Shown: positions 24,055-31,535 of the stretch, piece after piece | Layout of the letters: each line of letters begins with the position of its first letter | Position numbering within the stretch: the stretch's first letter is position 1 | NCBI GenBank assembly: GCA_022508825.1 | Contig: JAFLUI010000016.1 | Coordinates: 1 to 33,442, forward strand | Length of the DNA stretch: 33,442 bases | Origin: Oscillospiraceae bacterium | Lineage (GTDB): Bacteria; Bacillota; Clostridia; Oscillospirales; Ruminococcaceae | Reading direction: 5' to 3' | The notes under the pieces: generated by a model | What the model was told of the DNA's origin: nothing | The model's database searches: none | Seen by the model: the letters and a program-made list of their open reading frames with translations, nothing else | Made by a program: the position numbers and the translations under genes

Positions 24055-24840
24055 TTACCATCCTGTGTTGAAGGGGACATCGCCGTCCTCCTGGCTGATG
24101 ATCTCCTTGATCTGCTGACCCAGCATTTTCTGCTTGGAAGCGTAAACGTCCTCCTCGCTGAGCTCCTTGTTTGTCTCATCGGAAAGGGTCATGCTCTTGC
24201 TTCCTATCTGTGAAGCAGTTACCGCAACCACCTTTATCATCTGAGCAAGCTGTCCGCCCGAATATGCATGGACAACTGTATCGGGAGAGCCTGTAAATTC
24301 AGCAAGGACCTGATCGTTTGCTTCCTCACCGATACCGAGAGCAGCCTTCAGTCCGTGCTTGTACCAACTGTTTGCCTCCAGAGCCTGAAGTCCTGCCTTG
24401 TAGTCATCCGAAGGGTAGCCGTCTGTCATAAGGAAAATAACAGGAGCAAAGGAAAGGGAGGGAGAGTTCAGGTATCCGTTTCTGGACATTTTTGCAGCCA
24501 GCTCCTTGAAAGCCTTGCCCATAGAGGTAACGCCCGACGCCTTCAGACGGATCCACTCAAAATCCTCAATTGCCACAGGCTCGGGATACATCCAGCTCAC
24601 GTCAGTGGAAAAGTCAAGCACCGACAGCTTTACCGTTGTATCAGCCTCACCCACACGGCGTATCTCGGGGATAAGCTCCTCCATTACCGTGTTAAGCTCA
24701 CCTATCTTTGTTCCCTTCATGCTGGCAGAGGTATCTATCACAAAGAAGATAACCAGACTTTTTTTGGAGACACCGGTAGCTCCAAGGGGATCGTCATCAT
24801 CAAAATCAAGCATACTGTCCAGATCATTTAAATTGCTCAT
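24055..24840 (-). CDS. TerY-like von Willebrand factor A domain protein
   Basis: The 261-residue protein starts with an acidic, Asp-rich tail (LDSMLDFDDDDPLG). A vWA domain (about 27-205) follows with an intact MIDAS: DTSASM at 36-41, the Thr of GVTSMGKAF, and Asp in MTDGYPSDDY. The C-terminal part is helical (SEEDVYASKQKMLGQQIKEI). By family knowledge such TerY-type cytosolic vWA proteins bind Mg2+ and serve as assembly platforms beside PP2C phosphatases and kinases, exactly the neighbours here. AAGGAG lies about 10 nt before the ATG. No Ter (TerD-type) proteins are encoded in the window. MIDAS-dependent binding of kinase or substrate is inference. Confidence 0.92.
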   Translation of the reverse strand: MSNLNDLDSMLDFDDDDPLGATGVSKKSLVIFFVIDTSASMKGTKIGELNTVMEELIPEIRRVGEADTTVKLSVLDFSTDVSWMYPEPVAIEDFEWIRLKASGVTSMGKAFKELAAKMSRNGYLNSPSLSFAPVIFLMTDGYPSDDYKAGLQALEANSWYKHGLKAALGIGEEANDQVLAEFTGSPDTVVHAYSGGQLAQMIKVVAVTASQIGSKSMTLSDETNKELSEEDVYASKQKMLGQQIKEIISQEDGDVPFNTGW

Positions 24841-24930
24841 AGGGTATATACTCCTTTCATATCAGACCGTTCTGCGGCTGTTTTCTGCGTCAGGGGACTT
24901 TTGTCCGTCCCTCTCATACAACAGCAGCAG

Positions 24931-26274
24931 TCAGATCTTTGCTTTTATTTCACCGAAATCGATCTCCAGCTCGGGCCATATAGGAAATCCGCCTCCGGGT
25001 GCAATATCATAGAAGGTCTTATCAGGCATTTTGACACGCCATGTTTTTGACGAGCAGTTCTTGATGCCCAGCAGTCCGGGCTTGAGCTTGTTTTCAACAA
25101 GCTCCCCTGCCGTACTGAGGAAGTCATCGGATTCGGGGTCGATGTCACATTCAAAGAACCTGCTCCCCAGATACAGCGGCATACGGAAATCATGACCGCT
25201 GAAATGCAGCGTAGCAAATTTCATCCCGCACTTCGGACACTGATAGGTCTTTTCGTCTGGCATTTCAAACATGGACGTAAAATTAGTCCTGCCGCATCCG
25301 CACTTGATGATCTCCGAGCGGAGCCTTATGAACAGCTTCTGCCATTCATTTTCAATAATGCGCTTATTGGGATCGCTTATGCCCTCTGTGAAGGACTGTA
25401 TGAAAGCGTCCTTGATATAATCGGGATACAGCCTCCAGAACTTGATGACATTGTCATGCACGCCTCTTACAGGACGGTTCGATGTGTCATCAGGGTCATA
25501 TACAAAGACCGCATTCTGACCGTAGTGTCTCAGCTCTGCTGCTTCTGTAAGGCACACATCCTTGATGACCTTTTCGCCCTCCATAGGGTCTCCTCTGAAA
25601 AGCAGCTTGAAAAGTACAACTGCAAGAGAATATTTATCGGACTGCACATCCGGCTTTGCAACTCCTCTGACTATCTCGGGAGCCATATATCCGGGCTTGC
25701 CGCCGATGCCGAAATTGCTTCCCTCCGGAGCGATGTTGTCGCAGTCGCAGACCAGCACCGCGCCGGTCTCCACATTGATGAAGAAGCCGCCGTCGTTAAG
25801 GTCCTGATAGCTTTTTCCCGCACGGTGGAGCTGGCGGAAAGCGTTGACTATATTGATGACCGCCGTCACCATTGCATACAGGCTTGTAAATCTGACGGTT
25901 TTTTTCGCAGCTCTGCCGGTAAGCGGGTCTATCTCGATCTTATATGTATTCAGGATATCCACAAAGGAATCGAAGCTGTCCGGCTTAAGCTCCATAAGAT
26001 AGCCGAAGGTGCCGTCCCCGTTTTCCTTTGTCAGATATTTAGGCCACAGGAATTTATTGCTTGGAGCGCCGTCCGACATATTGCTGCGGATGTTCTCCCT
26101 GAAATCCTTAGGCTTTTTTATCTTGTCGATATCGTACCATTTAAGAGCCCATTTCATGCTGTTGTACTCCACAAGGTATACGATACCCTGACCGCCTCTG
26201 CCCAGCTCCTTCACTATCTTTGCGGAGCCGCCGAATTCCATTTCGATCTCCTGACCGACCATAAGTTCAACCAT
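24931..26274 (-). CDS. Ser/Thr protein kinase-like protein with zinc ribbon and C-terminal beta domain
   Basis: The kinase domain spans about 15-310 of 447 residues: glycine loop LGRGGQGIVYLVE, Lys45 in WALKWYD, catalytic-loop counterpart SYQDLNDGGFFI (Asp158), DFG counterpart CDCDN (Asp177/179), GYMAPEIV and SDKYSLAVVLFKLLF. The residue where HRDxxxxN kinases have Asn is Gly163, so metal binding may differ, though related triad kinases also vary here. A CxC...CPxC zinc ribbon (about 324-358) and a beta-rich end (about 365-447, with MPLYLGSRFFECDI and LLGIKNCSSKTWRV) follow. GGAGG overlaps the stop of the LRR gene 5 nt upstream, so translation is coupled. It likely phosphorylates partners of the vWA/PP2C set. 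Confidence 0.87.
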   Translation of the reverse strand: MVELMVGQEIEMEFGGSAKIVKELGRGGQGIVYLVEYNSMKWALKWYDIDKIKKPKDFRENIRSNMSDGAPSNKFLWPKYLTKENGDGTFGYLMELKPDSFDSFVDILNTYKIEIDPLTGRAAKKTVRFTSLYAMVTAVINIVNAFRQLHRAGKSYQDLNDGGFFINVETGAVLVCDCDNIAPEGSNFGIGGKPGYMAPEIVRGVAKPDVQSDKYSLAVVLFKLLFRGDPMEGEKVIKDVCLTEAAELRHYGQNAVFVYDPDDTSNRPVRGVHDNVIKFWRLYPDYIKDAFIQSFTEGISDPNKRIIENEWQKLFIRLRSEIIKCGCGRTNFTSMFEMPDEKTYQCPKCGMKFATLHFSGHDFRMPLYLGSRFFECDIDPESDDFLSTAGELVENKLKPGLLGIKNCSSKTWRVKMPDKTFYDIAPGGGFPIWPELEIDFGEIKAKI

Positions 26275-26279
26275 ATGAT

Positions 26280-27419
26280 TTATCCTCCGTTAACTGCAGT
26301 ATTGATCTCCTTAGCAACGATCTCGAATTTGATATCATGGCTGAGGCAGTATTTATGGACATATGAATTTTCGTAACAGCTGATAACAAGCTCGGGACAC
26401 TGCAAAAAGGCTTCATTATCAATATACTTGACACTGTCATGCAGAAAGATCTTCTGCAGCTTGTCGCACCCCGAAAATGCACTTGCACCGATGCTTGTGA
26501 CCGTTGCAGGCACCTTTGCAAATTCCAGGGACTGACAGCATAAAAATGTATTTTCTGCGATCTCAAGCACGCCCCTGGGAATGCTGATGCTTGTAAGCTT
26601 TGCACACTGGCTGAAGGCTCCGTGCTGTATTACCCTTACAGATCTGGGAAGCTCTGCAGACACAAGGTTTTTACACTCAGAAAAAGCATATTCCCCGATG
26701 GACACCAGTGTTTCGGGAAGATCTATGGTCCGCATAAAGCCGAACTTGTCAAAGCAGAAGCTTTCGATTCTGGTAAAGCCCTCAGGTACGATGACGTTTT
26801 TGGACAGCCTGTATTTTGCAGCCTCAAACGGACGGAAGACCTTTTCACCCGGATCGGCAGCCACGTCCTGTTTGCCTGCAGCCTTTGCAGCACCGTCCTG
26901 CCTGCCTGTACCCTTTTCGCCGCCCTGTCCGGCACCGTCCTGTCCCGAACCGACCTGTCCTGCTGTCTCCGGAGCAGCACCCCCTGCATTTTCAGCAGGA
27001 CGACCCACTCTCATAGGAGAATCATAGGTCCAGCCAAGGAAATATGTAAAGCAGGCAAGAACAAATTCCGCCGCACCTTCGATAATAAAGCAGTCGTTCT
27101 GCATACTGCTTTTTGCGCTCATGACAGCGATATTTCTGTCGGACTCCTCCATCATGCTTTTCAGGATGCCCGCGCCCAGCATATTGACCAGCAGCCTGCG
27201 CTCCTTGTCAAAATCTGCAAGGCAGTCATTCAGCAGAGCAGTAAGTCTGAGGGTATTTGACAGTATTTTATCCCCGCTTGCCATATATACGGCTCTCAGG
27301 ATCCTCTGTATTTTTACGGAATTATCAAAGCCCTCTATCATCTGGGGCAGCGGTCCGCCGCATTCGGGACACACCGTACCGCCGGTACTTATCTCTGCCT
27401 GACAATTTTCACATTTCAT
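26280..27419 (-). CDS. Zinc-ribbon protein with BspA-type leucine-rich repeats
   Basis: The ATG at 27417-27419 is preferred (GGGAG upstream), giving 379 residues. It opens with a zinc ribbon (MKCENCQAEI, then CPECGGPLP). A helical region (about 35-140) is followed by a Gly/Gln/Ala-rich linker (about 145-195). LRR_5/BspA-type repeats (about 205-365) have the periodic pattern 'l..I..yAFs.C..L......v..I', e.g. LVSIGEYAFSECKNL and VTSIGASAFSGCDKLQKIFL. No signal peptide, although most BspA repeats are secreted, so this is a cytosolic scaffold. It is first gene of the kinase-vWA-PP2C operon, with its own consensus promoter, and is 5 nt from the kinase. A substrate-recruiting or signal-recognising subunit is a reasonable inference. 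Confidence 0.85.
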   Translation of the reverse strand: MKCENCQAEISTGGTVCPECGGPLPQMIEGFDNSVKIQRILRAVYMASGDKILSNTLRLTALLNDCLADFDKERRLLVNMLGAGILKSMMEESDRNIAVMSAKSSMQNDCFIIEGAAEFVLACFTYFLGWTYDSPMRVGRPAENAGGAAPETAGQVGSGQDGAGQGGEKGTGRQDGAAKAAGKQDVAADPGEKVFRPFEAAKYRLSKNVIVPEGFTRIESFCFDKFGFMRTIDLPETLVSIGEYAFSECKNLVSAELPRSVRVIQHGAFSQCAKLTSISIPRGVLEIAENTFLCCQSLEFAKVPATVTSIGASAFSGCDKLQKIFLHDSVKYIDNEAFLQCPELVISCYENSYVHKYCLSHDIKFEIVAKEINTAVNGG

Positions 27420-27487
27420 GAACAACACTCCCGACACAATAATACATATATAAAGCGGCGCAGGAAAAGATAAACTGTCTGCTGCCT

Positions 27488-27516
27488 ATTATAACACATT
27501 TTGGCATAGATGTCAA
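27488..27516 (-). promoter_or_regulatory. Consensus promoter of the LRR-kinase-vWA-PP2C operon
   Basis: Minus strand TTGACA (27511-27516), 17-nt spacer, TATAAT (27488-27493); both boxes are perfect. The leader is about 60 nt. No palindrome is seen at the start site, so the operon may be constitutive. Confidence 0.88.
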
Positions 27517-27529
27517 GCCAAAGACCGGG

Positions 27530-27545
27530 GCGGGGAAGTCCCCGC
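27530..27545 (-). terminator. Short hairpin directly after the [FeFe] hydrogenase-like gene
   Basis: GCGGGG/CCCCGC (27530-27535 and 27540-27545) with a 4-nt loop touches the stop codon at 27546. Only GGTCTTT follows on the minus strand, so termination may be partial and some read-through into the kinase operon is possible. Confidence 0.45.
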
Positions 27546-29231
27546 TTATGCACTCTGGGTCTGTGTCTGGGTAAGGGTATCGTTGATCTCCTCTACCAGA
27601 CCCGAGATCTCACCGATCATCTTGTTGATGACAGCCGAGCTTTCATTTGTGGCATTTACGTTATCATCAAGAGCGCTGAACGCCTTGATGGTAGTCTCAA
27701 GGATAGCAACCATCTGCTTGACGCTTTCCGCATCCATGGTGCTGTTGTCATTGCAGAAGGTAACGATATTTTTGAGCAGCTCATTAACGACTCCGGCTCT
27801 TTCACTGGTCTTCACATTGGATTCGCTGATGGTGTTCATGTTGTCTGTAATATCCTTCATGTTATTCTTAAGACGCTCTGCAAGCTCCATGCAATCGTTG
27901 GTGATCTCAGCCAGACGCTCATGCTGTGTAGTGAGCTCGCTGTGTCTTGCCACAAGAACTGATTTAGCGTGAACTATACAGTTCTCGGGGTTATTGAGAC
28001 CGCGGCATATAGCGATAGCCATATCCTTGCATGAGCTGTAGCCGCAGGCATGACAGTTGAAGCTTCTTTCTGCTGTGGTATGCTTGCCCATGGATTCGAA
28101 AACAGCATTGAGCTGATCGTCTGTAGGCATGGGTGAAGGTTTGGTAGGTCTGTAGCTTCTCATAAAGTCGCTGATGTTCAGCTCCTCATCGAACCTTTTG
28201 AACAGTCTGTCCTCACCGCTTTTGAATACACCTGTTTTACGGCGCTTCTTAGCTTCCTTTTCAACCTCTCTCATGGTAGCCATAGCGTCAAACACGGTAT
28301 ACTCCGTACCCGAACCGGGACCCACATTGCATCCGTACTCGCAGGAAAGCACATCAAAGACCTCCGGATGCTTATGCTCAGGCATCCGCGCATACATATT
28401 CAGCTCGGGATATACCTTGTGTACGCCCTCCGATGTAGTGATATTGATATCGGGCTCATGCAGCCAGATATTGTCTCTGAGTCCTCCGGGACGGGGATAT
28501 ATAGCGCCCACCTGACCCTGATGGTCGTCAAAGACATATGTATATTCACTTGTGGAATGGGTGGGTATCTTGATGTCATTCTTGTCAAAATACTCCTTCA
28601 GCTTCTTGAATGTGACGTTATAGTCCACCAGACCCGTTTCCATAAACTCCGACTTCTTTGCTATACACGGTGAAAGGACCGCAATGGGGTATGTAAGCTT
28701 AAGATATCTTTTTACATACGCCGCAGCGCAGGCGATAGGACTGTGGATAGGAGCCAGATTGTTCAGAAGATCGGGCTGATATGTTTCTATGTATTTAACG
28801 ATAGCAGCGCAGGGCTGTGTTATCAGATTGCCTACCTTTTTATCCTGGATGGACCTCAGATGGGCCCATGTACAGATGTCTGCGCCCAGAGAAACGTCAT
28901 AGATAAAGCAGGCTCTTTCCTTGAACCAGTCCAGGATATTTTTCCACTGATTAGGAAACACCGACTTGATCGCAGGAGTTGCAAAAATGATGAGCCTTTC
29001 CTTGGATACCTTTGACATACACGCTTCGGTGTCGTCTATGTAATCTCTTGCACCGTGATTGCAGGTCCTTACACATTCGCCGCAGTTGATGCAGCGGTCG
29101 GGATTTACCGTTGTAACAAATCTGCCGTTATCAAGCATTTTTGTGATATTTGCCTCAGGCGCCGGACAGGTCCTGACACAGGCATTGCAGCCTACACATT
29201 TTTCCGGCCTTACGATAATGATATCATTCAT
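27546..29231 (-). CDS. Sensory-type [FeFe] hydrogenase-like protein
   Basis: Order over 561 residues: two [4Fe-4S] ferredoxin motifs (CVGCNACVRTCP at 12-23, CINCGECVRTCN at 47-58) and the [FeFe] hydrogenase C-terminal domain (about 75-310). Cys ligands for an H-cluster are preserved: TQPC (Cys141), SPCIAKKSEF (Cys189), LSCEYGCNVGPG (Cys297, Cys301). A further [4Fe-4S] module (NCHACGYSSCKDMA, ending NPENC; Cys393/396/401/418) is followed by a long Asn/Thr/Glu-rich coiled coil (about 430-561). The L1 motif TQPC in place of TSCCP is characteristic of putative sensory groups rather than catalytic hydrogenases. No PAS domain is visible, unlike HydS. The coiled coil resembles chemoreceptor signalling helices. 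It probably senses H2 or redox state and signals to neighbours; the last part is inference. Confidence 0.88.
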   Translation of the reverse strand: MNDIIIVRPEKCVGCNACVRTCPAPEANITKMLDNGRFVTTVNPDRCINCGECVRTCNHGARDYIDDTEACMSKVSKERLIIFATPAIKSVFPNQWKNILDWFKERACFIYDVSLGADICTWAHLRSIQDKKVGNLITQPCAAIVKYIETYQPDLLNNLAPIHSPIACAAAYVKRYLKLTYPIAVLSPCIAKKSEFMETGLVDYNVTFKKLKEYFDKNDIKIPTHSTSEYTYVFDDHQGQVGAIYPRPGGLRDNIWLHEPDINITTSEGVHKVYPELNMYARMPEHKHPEVFDVLSCEYGCNVGPGSGTEYTVFDAMATMREVEKEAKKRRKTGVFKSGEDRLFKRFDEELNISDFMRSYRPTKPSPMPTDDQLNAVFESMGKHTTAERSFNCHACGYSSCKDMAIAICRGLNNPENCIVHAKSVLVARHSELTTQHERLAEITNDCMELAERLKNNMKDITDNMNTISESNVKTSERAGVVNELLKNIVTFCNDNSTMDAESVKQMVAILETTIKAFSALDDNVNATNESSAVINKMIGEISGLVEEINDTLTQTQTQSA

Positions 29232-29292
29232 AATATAAACAGCTCCTTTATATAAATTAAAATTATAATATAATGTGTATAGTCAGAACAGG

Positions 29293-30591
29293 TTATTTTT
29301 TGCTCAGCGCTTCCGCCTGCTTTGCAAGGTCCGCAAGATTTAATCCGCCCTTTTTGCCGTCCCCGCTGCCGCCGGAAGGCTTCGCGCCATCCTGACTGCC
29401 GCCGCTCAGCGCTTCTGCCTGCTTTGCAAGATCGGCAAGGTTCAGACCGCCTTTCCTGCCGTCTCCGCTGCCGCCCTGACCGTCCTTATCGGGAGCCTTT
29501 GAACTGTCCTGCCCCCCTTGACCGCCGCTCAGAGCCTCAGCCTGCTTTGCAAGCTCTTCAAGCTCTGCAAGGTTCACGCCGCCTTTTTTGCCGCCGCCCT
29601 GACCGTCCTTCGGGGCGTCAGCGGGGCTTCCGACCTCCTTTTTATCGTCCTCCTGACTGCCCTTTTCACCGTCAAGAGCCGCCGCCATTGCCTTGAGCTT
29701 ATCAAGCTCCTTGCTTCTCTTGTTGGCTTCCCCGACATTGAAGTCCACAGGCTTCAGCTCGGGAGACTCGGGCAGCCGGGGCTTGATATCCGCAGGTACA
29801 GTAAATACAGGGACGCCTCCCTTTTTCAGGTCTGATTCGGTATCGTTCAGAATCTTCTCCGATTCCTCGATAAGACGCCGTCCCTCTGACTCAAATGAGT
29901 CCACCGCAGCCTTAAGCGCATTTATCTGCGAGCTTATATCCGAGACCTCCTGCAGCATAGATGCCTTAAGGTTCTGGGAAGCAGCCTTCATCTGCTCTGA
30001 TTTTGAAAGTGCGTCAGCAGATATCTCAGCAGCGCGCTTTTCCGCATCATATATGACCTTTGCCGCCTTGTTGTCAGCGTCCGCCAGGATGTTTTCCGCA
30101 AGCTTTTCGGAATCTGTCTTTATCCGGGCAGCCTGATCCTGAGCGGCTTTTATCAGCATTTCTTTTGACTTCTGAGCCTCAATGAATACCGCACCCAGAA
30201 CAGCAGCCTCATCTCCTGCCTTCAGGGCAGTCAGTTCGGAATTGACTTCATCATATGAAGCCTTCAGCTTTTCGTTCTCCTCATGCAGAGAAGCAAGCTC
30301 CTGCTCTATGAGCTTATTATCCTCCTCAAGCTTTTTCACCTTTTCGGCGGATGCTGCGCTTTCTGCCTGAGCCTCTGAGAGCTTTGCCCTTTCCGCTGCA
30401 AGGACAGCTTCATGTGCCTTTTCCTCTTCTGTCCCCTCTCTGAGCCTTTCAAGCATCTGTTTTGACTCCCTCAGCTCGCCCTCCAGTTCAAATATCTGCA
30501 GATACAGAGATTCGATGTGTTTATCAGTATCTGTCCTGTCATAGCCTCCGAAAATAACACTTTTAATAAATCTGGATGTGTTTTCTGCCAT
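29293..30591 (-). CDS. DivIVA-like coiled-coil protein with triplicated C-terminal motif
   Basis: The ATG at 30589-30591 has GGGAGG upstream, giving 432 residues. The start FIKSVIFGGYDRTDTDKHIE, then LYLQIFELEGEL, has the DivIVA/GpsB-like 'F..GYd...Vd.yi..L' pattern. A very long Ala/Glu/Lys coiled coil (about 30-280) follows. The C-terminal third is Gly/Gln/Asp/Lys-rich with three copies of NLA-(D/E)L-AKQAEALS (codons 29527-29574, 29404-29442, 29302-29340). No membrane helix. DivIVA-like proteins recruit partners to poles or septa; a scaffold role here is inference. It has its own perfect promoter and lies 61 nt before the hydrogenase-like gene. Confidence 0.82.
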   Translation of the reverse strand: MAENTSRFIKSVIFGGYDRTDTDKHIESLYLQIFELEGELRESKQMLERLREGTEEEKAHEAVLAAERAKLSEAQAESAASAEKVKKLEEDNKLIEQELASLHEENEKLKASYDEVNSELTALKAGDEAAVLGAVFIEAQKSKEMLIKAAQDQAARIKTDSEKLAENILADADNKAAKVIYDAEKRAAEISADALSKSEQMKAASQNLKASMLQEVSDISSQINALKAAVDSFESEGRRLIEESEKILNDTESDLKKGGVPVFTVPADIKPRLPESPELKPVDFNVGEANKRSKELDKLKAMAAALDGEKGSQEDDKKEVGSPADAPKDGQGGGKKGGVNLAELEELAKQAEALSGGQGGQDSSKAPDKDGQGGSGDGRKGGLNLADLAKQAEALSGGSQDGAKPSGGSGDGKKGGLNLADLAKQAEALSKK

Positions 30592-30611
30592 TGAAGTATC
30601 CTCCCAGCGTT

Positions 30612-30635
30612 TTTTAATACAGTTTTGTATTAAAA
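30612..30635 (-). other. Leader hairpin of the coiled-coil protein gene
   Basis: TTTTAATACA (30612-30621) and TGTATTAAAA (30626-30635) form a perfect 10-bp A/T stem with a 4-nt loop, about 20 nt before the start codon, between promoter and ribosome site. It could modulate mRNA stability or translation; it resembles no known riboswitch. Confidence 0.4.
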
Positions 30636-30652
30636 TTAATATATTAATAAAT

Positions 30653-30681
30653 ATTATACAATATTTTCTTGGTATTGTCAA
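30653..30681 (-). promoter_or_regulatory. Consensus promoter of the coiled-coil protein gene
   Basis: Minus strand TTGACA (30676-30681), 17-nt spacer, TATAAT (30653-30658), both perfect. It lies just after the terminator of the preceding gene. The hydrogenase-like gene 61 nt downstream has no clear promoter and is probably cotranscribed. Confidence 0.88.
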
Positions 30682-30694
30682 TATTTTTTTACAC

Positions 30695-30719
30695 AAAAAA
30701 GGAGCTTTATCAGCTCCTT
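30695..30719 (-). terminator. Terminator of the 185-residue hypothetical gene
   Basis: On the minus strand AAGGAGCT and AGCTCCTT (30699-30706 and 30112-offset partner at 30712-30719) form a perfect 8-bp stem with a 5-nt loop, followed by a T run. It lies 16 nt past the stop codon. Confidence 0.88.
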
Positions 30720-30734
30720 CAGAATCATATCCCA

Positions 30735-31292
30735 TTACCATCTCTGTTCGCAGTCATCGATCAGCTTGCGGACCTCCTCATTGTTATAAAGGCCCAGATC
30801 AAACAGCGTATCTGCCTGCTGCTTTGTGATCTTTCCGCTGATGGAGTAAACAAACTGTGAATGAGTTCTGCCCACACCGTCCCAGGAATCGATGACCTTG
30901 AGCCAGCCTGCCTTTCCCAGAGCCCGCTCGGGAAGCTTTGCGCCGGGACAGAATTTTTCCGCCAGATGCCCCGCGGCCTTAAGGTGATTGGTATAACTGC
31001 AGGAATAGGTGTCCCCCTCGGGAGATATCCAGCCCAGCTTGAAATTCAGATCATTTTTCAGATACATCTCCTCAATTTTCAGCGGACACTCCTTATCGGA
31101 TTCCATGAACCTGACAAAGCCGTAATCCTTCTCGCTGAAACGGTGAAAACCCCCGTTCTCATTAATAATGATCGGAAGCATATCCTCTGTTACTATCTTT
31201 TCAAACCTGGTCCCTGCAAGCTGCTCCATATTTTCAATATATTCCTCATAGTAAAATCCCGTTTCGGATCTGTAAATAGCAAATTTCTTCAT
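30735..31292 (-). CDS. Hypothetical soluble protein, 185 aa
   Basis: The ATG at 31290-31292 (MKKFAIYRSETG) is chosen over an in-frame ATG 30 nt upstream, whose extra codons are Arg-rich and lack a ribosome site. No signal peptide or membrane segment. The N-terminal half (about 1-80) is mixed alpha/beta. The second half contains WISPEGDTYSCSYTNHLKAA, then KAGWLKVIDSWDG, and ends ITKQQADTLFDLGLYNNEEV with a short acidic tail. That 'W..p.G..y.c.y..H...A' pattern recurs in uncharacterised Firmicutes proteins, but no function is known to me. It has its own promoter and strong terminator, so it is probably separate from the downstream signalling genes. Confidence 0.75.
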   Translation of the reverse strand: MKKFAIYRSETGFYYEEYIENMEQLAGTRFEKIVTEDMLPIIINENGGFHRFSEKDYGFVRFMESDKECPLKIEEMYLKNDLNFKLGWISPEGDTYSCSYTNHLKAAGHLAEKFCPGAKLPERALGKAGWLKVIDSWDGVGRTHSQFVYSISGKITKQQADTLFDLGLYNNEEVRKLIDDCEQRW

Positions 31293-31341
31293 GATCTCAA
31301 CTCTTTTCCTGCCCGGCCGCACCTGACTTTATACGATTTAT

Positions 31342-31369
31342 ATTATAACAAATCTCCTTTTTTTGTCAA
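31342..31369 (-). promoter_or_regulatory. Promoter of the 185-residue hypothetical gene
   Basis: Minus strand TTGACA (31364-31369), 16-nt spacer, TATAAT (31342-31347). The leader is about 45 nt. Confidence 0.75.
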
Positions 31370-31463
31370 GACATATATTCAACAAACTTTAGCAGGCTGA
31401 TTTGGTCAATACCTCTCAAAGACCGGACAGGCAGGCAAACGGCATCCGAATTGTCATTTGCCC

Positions 31464-31492
31464 TTGACTTTTTATGAATGCTATGTTATAAT
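31464..31492 (+). promoter_or_regulatory. Promoter of the GT2 gene
   Basis: TTGACT (31464-31469), 17-nt spacer, TATAAT (31487-31492), about 40 nt before the start codon. The 243-nt gap to the divergent gene holds only the two promoters. Confidence 0.8.
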
Positions 31493-31535
31493 ATTATGGC
31501 TAATAATACTAATTTCTGTATGAAAGGATATGGAT

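Noticed and set aside
25192-26376. Long plus-strand open frame (394 codons) opposite the kinase gene
   Set aside because: The kinase frame has clear motifs; the opposite frame has none and lacks a promoter or ribosome site.
29232-29292. Separate promoter for the hydrogenase-like gene (TATAAT at 29262-29267 on the minus strand)
   Set aside because: No acceptable -35 box at 15-19 nt; cotranscription with the coiled-coil gene seems simpler, though not proven.
31501-31514. ATAATACTAAT near the GT2 start as another copy of the hairpin element end
   Set aside because: Only 11 A/T-rich bases match and there are no hairpins nearby; chance is the better explanation.
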